A DNA stretch of 64,000 bases from Thiobacillus denitrificans (lineage in GTDB: Bacteria > Pseudomonadota > Gammaproteobacteria > Burkholderiales > Thiobacillaceae): positions 221,276 to 285,275 of the forward strand of contig DHHQ01000026.1 in the NCBI GenBank assembly GCA_002403375.1. The letters are read 5' to 3'. Made by a program: the position numbers and the translations under genes. The notes under the pieces are model-generated. The model was not told the DNA's origin, searched no databases, and worked only from the letters and a program-made list of their open reading frames with translations. Below, piece by piece: positions 35,873 to 45,411 of the stretch; within the stretch, counting starts at the first letter, position 1; each line of letters starts with the position of its first letter.

Positions 35873-36952
35873 TCAGCCGGTCTGCTCGAGCAGCTTCTGG
35901 TAGGCGGCCTCGAACAGATCGACACCGTCCTTCTGCAGGGTGTTGCCCACCACGTCGAGGTCGATGCCGAGCCGGGCGAGCTCGGCGAGTTGCGCCTCGG
36001 CCTCGGCGACGCCTTCCTCCAGCTGCGGCGCCGGCTTGCCGTGGTCGCGCAGCGCCTCCAGCGTCTTGTCGGGCAGCGTGTTGATGGTCTCGGGGCCGAC
36101 CAGCGGCTCGACGTAGAGCAGGTCGTGGTAGTCAGGGTTCTTGGTGCTGCTGCTCGCCCATACCAGCGTCTGCGGCGTCGCCCCGAGCTTCGCCAGTGCG
36201 GCGAAGGCCTCGCCGTGGAAGATGCGCCGGTAGCGCTGGTACGCGAGCTTGGCCATCGCCACCGCGGCGCGGCCGCGCAACGACAGCGCCTCCCGCGTGC
36301 CGATCGCGGTCAGCTGCGTGTCGACCAGCGTGTCGACGCGCGACAGGAACAGGCTCGCCACCGCCCGGCTGCGGCGCACGTCGGCCCCGGCCTGGGCGCG
36401 CGCCGCGAGCCCGCGGATGTAGGCCTCGAAGACCGCCTCGGTCTGGGCGACCGAGAACAGCAGGGTGACGTTGACATTGATGCCGAGTGTGGTGAGCGCC
36501 TCGAACGCGCTGAGCCCTTCGGGCGTGCCCGGCACCTTGACGAGCAGGTTGCGGCGGCCGACGCGGGCGGCGAGGCGCTGCGCCTCCTCGACGGTTCGCA
36601 TCGAGTCGTAGGCCCAGCGCGGCGCGACTTCCAGGCTGACGAATCCGTCCTGCCCGCCGCTGGCTTCGTGCACCGGAAGCAGCAGGTCGCAGGCGGCCTG
36701 CACGTCGGCGATGACCAGCGCCTCGTAGCGCCGTTCGGCGTCCGGCTCGTCGGCCTTCAGCCGCGCCAGGTCGTCGGCGTAGTAGGGGCTGCCGGCGAGC
36801 GCGTTGTGGAAGATCGACGGGTTCGAGGTCACGCCCGTCACGCCGTCCTCGGCGATCAGCCTGTCGAGGGCGCCGTCGCGGATCAGGCTGCGCGACAGGT
36901 TGTCGAGCCAGAGGCGCTGGCCGAGGGCGGTGACGTGCTGCGTGGGATTCAT
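35873..36952 (-). CDS. tal: Transaldolase
   Basis: Transaldolase moves a dihydroxyacetone unit between sugar phosphates in the pentose phosphate pathway. The 359-residue protein begins MNPTQHVTALGQRLWLDNLSRSL and has GVTSNPSIFHNAL and the Schiff-base lysine in NLLVKVPGTPEGL. It belongs to the longer transaldolase type (about 360-370 residues) found in actinobacteria, cyanobacteria and some proteobacteria rather than the 317-residue E. coli form. ATG 36952 has CAGGAGA upstream. Same strand as adhC-fghA, with 72 bp between, so possibly a separate transcript. Confidence 0.94.
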   Translation of the reverse strand: MNPTQHVTALGQRLWLDNLSRSLIRDGALDRLIAEDGVTGVTSNPSIFHNALAGSPYYADDLARLKADEPDAERRYEALVIADVQAACDLLLPVHEASGGQDGFVSLEVAPRWAYDSMRTVEEAQRLAARVGRRNLLVKVPGTPEGLSAFEALTTLGINVNVTLLFSVAQTEAVFEAYIRGLAARAQAGADVRRSRAVASLFLSRVDTLVDTQLTAIGTREALSLRGRAAVAMAKLAYQRYRRIFHGEAFAALAKLGATPQTLVWASSSTKNPDYHDLLYVEPLVGPETINTLPDKTLEALRDHGKPAPQLEEGVAEAEAQLAELARLGIDLDVVGNTLQKDGVDLFEAAYQKLLEQTG

Positions 36953-37101
36953 GCGCGGTTCTCCTGTGCGAAATGGCAAGCTTGATCAATAGGGTAGAAC
37001 GGCCTTGTGACAGCAAGTTCACGGGTTTCTGCGCTTCGGGCGCCAGGCCGCGCCTGTGCTAGACTCCGCCGCATTCTCCCGGCTTCTCTCCGCATATTCC
37101 C

Positions 37102-38202
37102 ATGTCTGGCAGCACCCTCGGCAAACTGTTCTGTGTCACCGTGTTCGGCGAGTCGCACGGCCCCGCCATCGGCTGCGTGGTCGACGGCTGCCCGCCCGGG
37201 ATGGAACTCGCCGAGGCCGACATCCAGCACGACCTCGACCGCCGCAAGCCCGGCACCTCGCGCCACGTCACCCAGCGGCGCGAATCCGACACGGCGGAGA
37301 TCCTCTCCGGCGTGTACGAGGGCAGGACCACCGGCACGCCGATCGCGCTGCTGATCCGCAACGAGGACCAGCGCAGCAAGGACTACGGCAACATCGCCGA
37401 TACCTTCCGCCCCGGCCACGCCGACTACACCTACACGCAGAAATACGGCTTCCGCGATCCGCGCGGCGGCGGCCGCTCGTCCGCCCGGCTGACCGCGCCG
37501 ATCGTCGGCGCCGGCGCCATCGCCAAGAAGTGGCTGAAGGAAAAGTACGGCATCGTGATCCGCGGCTACATGAGCGCGCTCGGCCCCGTCGACATCCCCT
37601 TCGAGTCGTGGAGCGAAGTCAGCAACAACGCCTTCTTCTCGCCGAGCGCCGCCATCGTGCCGCAACTCGAGGAATACATGGACGCGCTCAGGAAATCGGG
37701 CGACTCGGTCGGCGCGAAGGTCACGGTCGTCGCCGAGAACGTGCCGCCCGGCTGGGGCGAGCCGCTCTACGACAAGCTCGACGCCGACCTTGCCCACGCA
37801 CTGATGGGCCTGAACGCCGTCAAGGGCGTGGAGATCGGCGACGGCATGCAGGCCGCGCGCCAGCTCGGCACCGAGCATCGCGACGAGATCACGCCGGACG
37901 GCTTCCTCTCCAACCACGCCGGCGGCGTGCTCGGCGGCATCTCGTCGGGGCAGGCGATCGTCGCCCACGTCGCGATCAAGCCGACCTCGTCGATGCGCCT
38001 GCCCGGCCGCTCGGTCGACCTCCACGGCCAGCCGATCGAGGTCGTCACCCACGGCCGCCACGACCCCTGTGTCGGCATCCGCGCCACTCCCATCGTCGAG
38101 GCGCTGACGGCGATCGTGCTGATGGACCATGCGTTGCGTCACCGTGCGCAGTGCGGCGACGTCGCGAGCGGCACCCCGGTGGTGCCGGGCCAGGCCGGCT
38201 GA
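37102..38202 (+). CDS. aroC: Chorismate synthase
   Basis: AroC makes chorismate from EPSP in the last shared step of aromatic synthesis and needs reduced FMN. The 366-residue protein has all three family signatures: GESHGPAIGCVVDGCPPG at the N-terminus, the RPGHADYTYTQKYG and GGGRSSARLTAPIVGAGAIA region, and the C-terminal RHDPCVGIRATPIVEA. ATG 37102 begins MSGSTLGKLFCVTVFGESHG. No other aro genes are adjacent. Confidence 0.97.
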   Translation: MSGSTLGKLFCVTVFGESHGPAIGCVVDGCPPGMELAEADIQHDLDRRKPGTSRHVTQRRESDTAEILSGVYEGRTTGTPIALLIRNEDQRSKDYGNIADTFRPGHADYTYTQKYGFRDPRGGGRSSARLTAPIVGAGAIAKKWLKEKYGIVIRGYMSALGPVDIPFESWSEVSNNAFFSPSAAIVPQLEEYMDALRKSGDSVGAKVTVVAENVPPGWGEPLYDKLDADLAHALMGLNAVKGVEIGDGMQAARQLGTEHRDEITPDGFLSNHAGGVLGGISSGQAIVAHVAIKPTSSMRLPGRSVDLHGQPIEVVTHGRHDPCVGIRATPIVEALTAIVLMDHALRHRAQCGDVASGTPVVPGQAG

Positions 38203-38380
38203 ACTCCGCCGCCGCCGGCGCGGCGCAGCTGGCGATCATCCACCGCCCGGCCCTGGCGGTTGCCCGCAGGCCGCGATGCGAGCCGAGAATGGCTGGAGCG
38301 CCGTCGCCCGACCCTACGTGGCGTTGACGAAACCGCGACGTGCGCTAGGTTTAAAGTCCCGTGCTCCGTGTGCAGGCGCC

Positions 38381-40105
38381 ATGCGACTTCCGATCAGCCT
38401 GAAGATCTTCAGCATCACCCTGGCGCTGCTCGTGCTGATGGTGGTCGTCACCTGGCTGTCGGTGCTCAATTTCCGCCACCTCAACAACCAGGTGCGTGCG
38501 CTGTCCGACTGGTACCTGCCGCTGCAGCAGCAGGTCGCCAGCGTGGAAATCCTGATCCGCCAGCAGATGGTCCACATGGAGCGGGTGATGGCGGGGATGG
38601 AGGCGGCGCGCCCCGACCCCGAGTATCTGGCGAAGGAGTCGAACCACTTCGACATGCGCGGCGTCAACGCCGACCAGATCATCGATTCCTCGCTGCGCTT
38701 CCTCGCCGAGGCCGAAGCGGAAAAGGGCATCGAACTCGACCGCGTGACGCTCGCCGTACTTGGCAAGCAGCTGCCCGCGATCCAGACCGCCCGCCAGCAC
38801 TTTCACATGACCTTCCGGCTGTTCCAGATCGAGGCCGAGGAGGGCACGCCGCGTTCGCAAACCATCGTTCGCGAATCGCTGCTGCGCGAGAAGGACACCG
38901 TCGACGTCGAGATCGGCAAGACCATCGACATCCTCAACAAGCTGACCCAGGACACCGCGATCCAGGCCAAGGCGGAGGAGAAGCGCGCGACCACGCTCAA
39001 CTGGATCGTCACCGCCATCGCCACCACGCTCGGGCTCATCTTCGCCGGTTTCGTCACCCGCTCGCTGGTCGACCCGGTCAAGCGCCTGCTGGGCGGCACC
39101 CGTGCGGTGGAGGCGGGCGATCTCGACGTGGAAATCCAGGTGCGCACGCACGACGAGCTCGCCACGCTGGCCACCTCGTTCAACCACATGGTCGTCGGGC
39201 TGCGCGAGAAGGAACGCATCCGGGAAACCTTCGGCCAGTACGTCGACCCGCGCATCGTGAAGAATCTGCTGGAGAACCGCATCGGCGCCGACCGTGGCGT
39301 GCGCCAGGTGATGACGGTGTTCTTCTCCGACCTGGAAGGCTTCACGCGGATGTGCGAGGGCCTCACGCCGGACGCTGCGGTGCGCTTCCTCAACCGCTAT
39401 TTCTCGATGATGTCCGAAGTGGTCCGTGGCCAGCAGGGCATCGTCGACAAGTACATCGGCGATTCGGTCATGGCCTTCTGGGGCCCGCCTTTTGCCGATC
39501 CCGCCGATCACGCGCGGCTCGGCTGCCTCGCCGCGCTCGAGCAGATGCGGAAGATGGACGACTTCCGCGCCTGGCTGCCCGAGATGTTCGGCATCCGCCA
39601 CGGCCTGCCCGAGGTCAACGTGCGCATGGGACTCGCCAGCGGCGAGGTCACCGTCGGCAACATCGGCTCCGAGACCTCGCGCGGCTACACCGTCATCGGC
39701 GACACCGTGAACCTCGCCTCGCGCCTCGAGCAGGCCAACAAGTTCTACGGCACCTGGATCCTCGTGAGCGAAGGCACGCGCAGTCTCGCGGGAGACAGCC
39801 TGGCCTTCCGCGAGATCGACAGCCTGCGGGTCGCCGGCAAGCTGGAGCCGGTCAGGGTCTACGAGCTGCTGGGCCTCGCAGCCGATCAGGACGACATCGG
39901 ACGGCAGCGGGTCCAGGCCTACGAAACGGGGCTCGCGCGCTATCGTGCGCAGGACTGGGACGCCGCCGAAGCGGCGTTTCGTGAATGTCTCGCCGTTTTC
40001 CCGGGAGATCGCCCCAGCCAGGCCATGCTGGAGCGCGTCGCGGCGTTCCGGCAGACGCCGCCCGAGACCGGGTGGGACGGCGTCTGGGTGGCGACCACCA
40101 AGTAG
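38381..40105 (+). CDS. HAMP-domain adenylate/guanylate cyclase
   Basis: The 574-residue sensor has a first membrane helix (about residues 9-30), an extracytoplasmic helical region of 175 residues, a second helix (208-226), a HAMP linker (227-280) and a class III nucleotide cyclase domain (about 305-490). Metal-binding aspartates are in FFSDLEGFTRM (D317) and YIGDSVMAFWG, and the GDTVNLASRLEQANKF motif is typical of bacterial adenylate cyclases. A TPR-like tail (YETGLARYRAQDWDAAEAAF) closes the protein. It likely makes cAMP in response to a periplasmic signal; substrate is not proven. ATG 38381 (MRLPISLKIFSIT) is chosen as it starts the first helix. The upstream 178 bp holds no other gene. Confidence 0.9.
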   Translation: MRLPISLKIFSITLALLVLMVVVTWLSVLNFRHLNNQVRALSDWYLPLQQQVASVEILIRQQMVHMERVMAGMEAARPDPEYLAKESNHFDMRGVNADQIIDSSLRFLAEAEAEKGIELDRVTLAVLGKQLPAIQTARQHFHMTFRLFQIEAEEGTPRSQTIVRESLLREKDTVDVEIGKTIDILNKLTQDTAIQAKAEEKRATTLNWIVTAIATTLGLIFAGFVTRSLVDPVKRLLGGTRAVEAGDLDVEIQVRTHDELATLATSFNHMVVGLREKERIRETFGQYVDPRIVKNLLENRIGADRGVRQVMTVFFSDLEGFTRMCEGLTPDAAVRFLNRYFSMMSEVVRGQQGIVDKYIGDSVMAFWGPPFADPADHARLGCLAALEQMRKMDDFRAWLPEMFGIRHGLPEVNVRMGLASGEVTVGNIGSETSRGYTVIGDTVNLASRLEQANKFYGTWILVSEGTRSLAGDSLAFREIDSLRVAGKLEPVRVYELLGLAADQDDIGRQRVQAYETGLARYRAQDWDAAEAAFRECLAVFPGDRPSQAMLERVAAFRQTPPETGWDGVWVATTK

Positions 40106-40111
40106 GTCGGG

Positions 40112-40393
40112 TCAGTTGGCGAGCGCCTCGTCGCCGTGGCAGGTGCAGCCCGGTTCGGTGCTGACGGTGTTGTCGCAGCAGACGATCTTGCCGGCGCGGC
40201 AGCCGCAGATGCCCTTGTGGCCCTTGCAGCAGTCGATCTGCGCGAGGCGATCACCGTTTGCATGCGTCAGGCAGGCCGCGGGCGAGCGCGCTTCGGTGGC
40301 GGGCATGCGGTCGACGGTCGGGTCGGCGGCGGCGGAAAGTGCGAAGCCGGCCGGCAGGAATGCCAGCGCGGCGAGCAGGGTACGGATGCGCAT
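40112..40393 (-). CDS. Small Cys-rich secreted protein, unknown function
   Basis: The 93-residue precursor has a Sec signal peptide (MRIRTLLAALAFLPAGFALSAAA) and a mature part with nine cysteines in about 45 residues, in clusters DCC, CGC, VCC and CTCHGDE. The pattern suggests disulfide knots or metal binding in the periplasm. ATG 40393 has GAGGAGA eight bases upstream, so it is clearly translated. I do not recognise the family. It is convergent with the cyclase gene (6 bp apart) and reads in the same direction as the MFS gene upstream. Confidence 0.75.
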   Translation of the reverse strand: MRIRTLLAALAFLPAGFALSAAADPTVDRMPATEARSPAACLTHANGDRLAQIDCCKGHKGICGCRAGKIVCCDNTVSTEPGCTCHGDEALAN

Positions 40394-40447
40394 CAGGGTC
40401 TCCTCGGCAGAAGCAGGCCGCCTCACTATAGCCGATCGCGTGCGCGC

Positions 40448-41608
40448 CTAGGCGTCGCGCAGCAGCAGGGCCAGCATCAGAGCCGCGGCCACCAGGATCG
40501 TCGCCAGCAGGCCGAAGGCGCTGCCGTAGCCGGCGACGCCGACCACGAAGCCGGTGAGCACCGGGCCGATCGACTGGCCGACGTCCATCACGGTGCGCAG
40601 CACGCCCATCGACGAGCCGTAGCGGCCGTCCTTCGTCAGGTCGGCGACGAGCGCGGCGGTGGACGAGGTGACGGTGGCGAAGCCGAGGCCGAACGCGAGG
40701 CTCAGCGCCGTGAGGCCGACGAAGCTCGGGAACGCCGGCAGCAGCGCCACGCTCGCCGCACCGATCGCGAGGCCGGGCAGGATGACGCGGCGGCGCCCGA
40801 CGCGGTCGGACACGCGGCCCATCAGCGGCTTGGCGAACACGATGCTGAGAAGCTGCACGCCGAGGATGACGCCGATCTGCCACGCCGGAATGCCGAGCGA
40901 GGCGGCATACAGTGCGAGGAAGGCTTCGATCGCGCCGAACACCAGGTACTGTGCCGCCTCGACCGTGCTCACCAGCATGATGCCGCGGTCGCGCAGCACG
41001 GTTCCGAGGCTCGTCCAGAAGTGGGGCAGCTCGAGCCTGCCCTTCGGCTTCGGCTCCTCGTCTCTGAGCAGGAGGCCGGCGCCCAGCGCCAGCACCCCGG
41101 CGATCGCGCAGGCGACGTACACCGCGCCGAAGCTCGCCAGCGAGATCAGCGTGCCGCCGAGGAAGGGCGCGATCGAACGGCCGACGATGGTGACCGAGGA
41201 ATACGTCGACAGCCGTGCGGCGCGGTCGGCGCTGTAGCGTTCGGCGATCGCCGCGGTGGCCACGGTGCCGAAGATCGCGGTGGCGAAGCCGTGGTAGAAG
41301 CGCACCGCCATCAGCTGCCACGCGGTTTCGATCACCAGATAGAGGAAGGGCGCGGTGGCGAACACGACCAGCGAGGCGAGCAGCACGCGCCGCTTGCCGA
41401 GATGGTCCGAGAGCGCGCCGGCCGGATAGCTGATGAGGATGCCGGGGATCGTCGACGCCATCACGATCCAGCCGATCTCGGCGGGCGTCGCGCCGAGCGA
41501 GGCGGCGAACAGCGGCAGCACCGGCGTCTTCGACAGCGTCGAGCTGAAGATGGCAAGGCCGCCGATGAGGGCGATGAGGACGAAGAAGGCGGGGCGGGCG
41601 GGTCTCAT
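40448..41608 (-). CDS. MFS transporter
   Basis: The 386-residue protein has about 12 membrane helices and the major facilitator loop motif GALSDHLGKRRVL between helices 2 and 3, repeated as GRVSDRVGRRRVI in the second half. The sequence AFGLGFATVTSSTAALVADL and the absence of a substrate-specific signature place it among drug/metabolite exporters of the MFS_1 type. The substrate is unknown. ATG 41608 (MRPARPAFFVLIALIGG) is chosen for a normal first helix. It is divergent from the next gene with 52 bp between the starts. Confidence 0.88.
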   Translation of the reverse strand: MRPARPAFFVLIALIGGLAIFSSTLSKTPVLPLFAASLGATPAEIGWIVMASTIPGILISYPAGALSDHLGKRRVLLASLVVFATAPFLYLVIETAWQLMAVRFYHGFATAIFGTVATAAIAERYSADRAARLSTYSSVTIVGRSIAPFLGGTLISLASFGAVYVACAIAGVLALGAGLLLRDEEPKPKGRLELPHFWTSLGTVLRDRGIMLVSTVEAAQYLVFGAIEAFLALYAASLGIPAWQIGVILGVQLLSIVFAKPLMGRVSDRVGRRRVILPGLAIGAASVALLPAFPSFVGLTALSLAFGLGFATVTSSTAALVADLTKDGRYGSSMGVLRTVMDVGQSIGPVLTGFVVGVAGYGSAFGLLATILVAAALMLALLLRDA

Positions 41609-41660
41609 GGTCGGGAATGTAGTGCGAAAAAAGCCGGCATGCGAAAGAATCCGCCATGTG

Positions 41661-42863
41661 ATGAAGCCAGATACCCCGTCCGTCCTGTTCGGCGCATTCG
41701 ACCGCCACAACTTCGGCGACCTGCTGTTTCCGCATCTGCTGGCGGCGCTGCTGCCGGGGCGGACGTTCGCATTCGCCGGCCTGGCGGCGCGCGACCTGCG
41801 GGGCTTCGGCGGCCACCAGGTGGTGCCGCTCGGCGGACGTCCGACGCACCTGGTCCATGCCGGCGGCGAGCTGCTGACCTGCAGTGCCTGGGAGGCAGCG
41901 GTCATGCTGCTCGACCCAGCCGACGCCCCGGGAACGGTCGCGCGCTACGACTGCGATCCGGCGGCAGGCGCCGCGTGGGCCGCCCGCCAGCTCGGCACGT
42001 CGCGCAGCGTGCCCTATGTGGCGGGGCGCGACGTGCTGGCGCCTGGCGGTACGCTGATCTTCAACGCGGTCGGCGGGGTCGAGTGGGCGCGCCTGCCGGC
42101 CGCGCAGCGGGCGGAAGCGCGGATGGCGCTCGCGCAGGCGGACTGGCTCAGCGTGCGCGATCATGTCACCCAGGCCGCGCTGCGCGCCGAGGGCATCGCC
42201 GCCCCGCTGTGCCCCGACGCGGCGGTGATGGTGGCCGCGTGCTTCGGCGACGTGATTCGCCGGCACGCTCAGCAAGGCGACGTGCGGACCACGCGCGAGG
42301 CCTTCCCGCAGGGCTATCTCGCCTGCCAGTTCAGCGCCGACTTCGCCGACGACGCGAGCCTCGACGCGCTCGCGCAGGGCCTCGCGCGCGTCGCTGCCGA
42401 CAGCGGGCTCGGGGTGGCGCTGTTCCGCGCCGGGGCGGCGCCCTGGCACGACGACGCCAGGCTTCATGCAAGCCTGCTGCGGCGGCTGCCGGCCGGCATC
42501 GCGCGGCTGTTCCCTTCCTTGCATCTGTGGGACATCTGCGCACTGATCGCGGCCAGCCGCGGCGTGGTGGCGAGCAGCCTGCACGCCCGCATCGTCGCGC
42601 TGGCGTACGGCCTGCCGCGGGTCAGCCTCACGCCGCCGCAACAGCGCGAGGGCCCTGGCAAGGTGGCGGCGTTCGCCGAGACCTGGGAGCCGGACGCGCT
42701 GCCGCGCAGCGTGGCGGTCGGCGAGGTCGCACCTGCCGTGGCGCAGGCGCTTGCGGTGCCTGCCGCCGTGCTGCACGACAACGCCGCGCAGTTGCCGGCC
42801 GCCTACCTCGAGAGCCAGGCGCATTGGGCCGGCCTGTTGCCGCCCCCGGGGCTTGCGCAATAA
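41661..42863 (+). CDS. Polysaccharide pyruvyl transferase-like protein
   Basis: The 400-residue protein shows features of the polysaccharide pyruvyl transferase family (CsaB/WcaK-like): an N-terminal GAFDRHNFGDLLFPHLL, a SVRDHVTQAALRAEG motif resembling the S-RD-S site, and the C-terminal VVASSLHARIVALAYGLP that contacts the nucleotide-like donor. Family members add pyruvate ketals or related groups to surface polysaccharides. No glycosyltransferases or export genes lie near, which is unusual. The start is uncertain (ATG 41661 or GTG 41658), and no good Shine-Dalgarno is seen. The downstream protease gene begins 37 bp later. Confidence 0.72.
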   Translation: MKPDTPSVLFGAFDRHNFGDLLFPHLLAALLPGRTFAFAGLAARDLRGFGGHQVVPLGGRPTHLVHAGGELLTCSAWEAAVMLLDPADAPGTVARYDCDPAAGAAWAARQLGTSRSVPYVAGRDVLAPGGTLIFNAVGGVEWARLPAAQRAEARMALAQADWLSVRDHVTQAALRAEGIAAPLCPDAAVMVAACFGDVIRRHAQQGDVRTTREAFPQGYLACQFSADFADDASLDALAQGLARVAADSGLGVALFRAGAAPWHDDARLHASLLRRLPAGIARLFPSLHLWDICALIAASRGVVASSLHARIVALAYGLPRVSLTPPQQREGPGKVAAFAETWEPDALPRSVAVGEVAPAVAQALAVPAAVLHDNAAQLPAAYLESQAHWAGLLPPPGLAQ

Positions 42864-42900
42864 TCCGGACTTGTCCGCTAATCGGCCCCGCCGCCCAAAA

Positions 42901-45342
42901 ATGCCCATCGATTCCCTGTCGCCCGCCGACCTCCGCCTGACCATCGATCCCGCCGCGCTGGGGTTCGCGGACACCTCCGAGCTGGTCGAGGAGCCGCTGC
43001 CCTGGATCGGCCAGGCGCGTGCCGAGGCCGCCGCGCGCTTCGGCCTCGCGATGGAGCTTCCCAACTACAACCTGTTCGTGCTCGGCGACGTCGGCAGCGG
43101 GCGCTCGTCGCTGCTCAAGCAGGCGATGGCCGAGGCGGCGGCGAAGCGGCGCGTGCCCCCCGACCTGTGCTACCTGCACAACTTCGACGCGCCGGAGCGC
43201 CCGCTGGCGCTCCGTCTGCCGGCGGGCGAGGGGCGGCTGTTGCGCCAGCTGCTGGCGCAGACGGTGAAGACCCTGCAGGCGGAGATCCCGCAGCGCCTCG
43301 AGGGCCAGGACTACAAGGCCGAGAGCGAGCGCATCGAGCAGGCATGGAAGGACGAGGTGGCGCGGCACTATGCAGCGCTGAGCGCGTTCGCCGAGGCACG
43401 CAGCTTTTCGCTGCACCGTGAGGCCGGGCGCATGGTGTTCACCCTGACCGGCAAGAAGGGGCAGGCGCTGACCGAGGACGAGGTGCTGGCGCTGCCGAAG
43501 GCGCGCCGCGCACAGATCGAGCAAAGCGAGCAGGAGTTGCGCGCCGAGATTACCCGCTACATCGAACTCACCCAGCCGCTCGAGCGCGCGATGAACGAAG
43601 CGCTGGCGGCGCTGCGGCGCCAGGTGGTCAAGCCGCTCGTCGAACGCGAGCTGCAGGCGATCCGCGCCGGTCTCAGGAAGCAGATCAAGGACGCGACCAA
43701 GCTCAACGCCTACCTCGAGGCGCTCGAGCAGGACGTGTTCGACAACCTCGAACTGTTCCACGGCGGCGAGGACGACGAGGGCCGCCAGGCGGACCTCGAT
43801 GCGCTGCTGGCGCGCTACCGCGTCAACCTGGTCGTCGACAACGGCGGGCGCGCTGGCGCGCCGGTGATCGTCGAGGAGAATCCCCTGTTCCGCGCGCTGT
43901 TCGGCAGCATCGAATACCAGTCCGAGAACGACGTGCTGGTGACCGATTTCTCGCGCATCCGCGCCGGCAGCCTCCTGCTGGCGCATGGCGGCTTCCTGAT
44001 GCTGCACCTCGCCGACGTGCTGGCCGATCCGCTGGTGTGGGAGAAGCTGCGGCGCTTCCTGCGCAGCGGGCGGCTGCAGATCGAGGAGCCCGGCGTGTCG
44101 TACTCGCCGATCGCAGCCGTGTCGCTGATGCCGGAGGCGGTCGACGTCGAGGTCAAGCTGGTGCTGGTCGGCTCGCGCGAGCAGTACTACGAGCTGCAGG
44201 AGGCGGCACCGGAAGTCGCCCGCCACTTCCGCGCCAAGGTCGATTTCGCCGACAGCTTTCTCGCCAGCGCCGACACCCGCCGCGCGTCGGCGATCTTCGT
44301 CGCCCATGCCTGCCGCGAGCACGGGCTGCCGCACTTCTCGGCGGCGGCGGTGGCGCGGCTGCTCGAGGAGTCGCACCGCGAGGCCGGCGACCAGGCACGC
44401 GAGAGCGCGATCTTCGGCCGCACCGAGGCGCTGGTGATGGAGAGCGCGGCGATCTGCCGCGCACGCGACGCCTGTCCGGTGAGCGCGGAGGACGTCGAAG
44501 CGGCGCTCGCGGCGCACACCGCGCGCCACGATTACCCCGAGCAGCGGCTGCGCGAGGAAATCGCCGAGGGCGACGTGCTGATCGCGACTCACGGCGCGCG
44601 CATCGGGCAGCTCAACGGCCTGACCCAGATCGACCTCGGCGACTACCGCTTCGGCCTGCCGGTGCGGCTGTCGGCGCGCGCCTACGCCGGGGAGGACGGC
44701 CTGCTCAACATCGAGCGCGAGGTCGAGTTGTCCGGTCCGATCCACGACAAGGCGGTGTTCATCCTGCAGAACTACCTGGCGGCGCTGTTCGCGCCGCTCG
44801 CGCCGCTTTCGCTCAACGCCTCGATCGTGTTCGAGCAGCAGTACCACGGGGTCGAAGGCGATTCCGCTTCCTGCGCCGAGCTGTATGCGCTGCTGTCGGC
44901 ACTGTCCGGGCTGCCGCTGAAGCAGGGCATCGCGGTCACCGGCGCGCTCAACCAGCACGGCGAGGTGCTGCCGGTGGGCGGCATCAACGAGAAGATCGAG
45001 GGCTGGTTCCGCGTCTGCGACGCGGCCGGTCTCGACGGCAGCCACGGCGTGCTGGTTCCGGCGCGCAACCGCCGCCACCTGATGCTGTCGCCGCAGGTGG
45101 TCGAGGCGGTGGCTGCGGGGCGCTTCCACATCCACGCCGCGGCGCACGTCAACGAGGGCATCGAGTTACTGACCGGCCTGGCGGCGGGCGATCCGGACGC
45201 GGCGGGGCACTACCCCCACGACAGCGTGCTGGGGCACGCGCAGGACACGCTGCTGGCGTACCGCCGGGCGGTCCAGCAGGTCGAGCATCCGCGGCCGCCG
45301 CGCCGGCATTTCCGCGCCGGCGAGCCGCCCCGGCGGCGCTGA
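42901..45342 (+). CDS. Lon-like ATP-dependent protease (LonB/YcbZ type)
   Basis: The 813-residue protein has an N-terminal AAA-like ATPase region with NYNLFVLGDVGSGRSSLL, where Arg replaces the usual Walker A lysine, an inserted helical region (about residues 140-290), and a C-terminal Lon protease domain. The Ser-Lys dyad is S655 in VEGDSASCAE and K698 in GGINEKIEG. It lacks the N-terminal substrate domain of LonA, so it is the YcbZ/LonB-like group, whose substrates are poorly known. ATG 42901 (MPIDSLSPADLRLTID) is chosen. The C-terminal tail is Arg/Pro-rich. Confidence 0.92.
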   Translation: MPIDSLSPADLRLTIDPAALGFADTSELVEEPLPWIGQARAEAAARFGLAMELPNYNLFVLGDVGSGRSSLLKQAMAEAAAKRRVPPDLCYLHNFDAPERPLALRLPAGEGRLLRQLLAQTVKTLQAEIPQRLEGQDYKAESERIEQAWKDEVARHYAALSAFAEARSFSLHREAGRMVFTLTGKKGQALTEDEVLALPKARRAQIEQSEQELRAEITRYIELTQPLERAMNEALAALRRQVVKPLVERELQAIRAGLRKQIKDATKLNAYLEALEQDVFDNLELFHGGEDDEGRQADLDALLARYRVNLVVDNGGRAGAPVIVEENPLFRALFGSIEYQSENDVLVTDFSRIRAGSLLLAHGGFLMLHLADVLADPLVWEKLRRFLRSGRLQIEEPGVSYSPIAAVSLMPEAVDVEVKLVLVGSREQYYELQEAAPEVARHFRAKVDFADSFLASADTRRASAIFVAHACREHGLPHFSAAAVARLLEESHREAGDQARESAIFGRTEALVMESAAICRARDACPVSAEDVEAALAAHTARHDYPEQRLREEIAEGDVLIATHGARIGQLNGLTQIDLGDYRFGLPVRLSARAYAGEDGLLNIEREVELSGPIHDKAVFILQNYLAALFAPLAPLSLNASIVFEQQYHGVEGDSASCAELYALLSALSGLPLKQGIAVTGALNQHGEVLPVGGINEKIEGWFRVCDAAGLDGSHGVLVPARNRRHLMLSPQVVEAVAAGRFHIHAAAHVNEGIELLTGLAAGDPDAAGHYPHDSVLGHAQDTLLAYRRAVQQVEHPRPPRRHFRAGEPPRRR

Positions 45343-45350
45343 ATATCGGG

Positions 45351-45379
45351 TCGAAAGGCGCAGGCGGGTCGACTATAGT
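45351..45379 (+). promoter_or_regulatory. Probable promoter of the YbaK-like gene
   Basis: TCGAAA (45351-45356) and TATAGT (45374-45379) are spaced by 17 bp, with 4/6 and 5/6 matches to consensus. The ATG is at 45412, giving a leader of about 25 nt with AAGGAGA just before it. Confidence 0.5.
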
Positions 45380-45411
45380 GAAAGCCGAAATCCGTCAGCA
45401 AGGAGACGATC

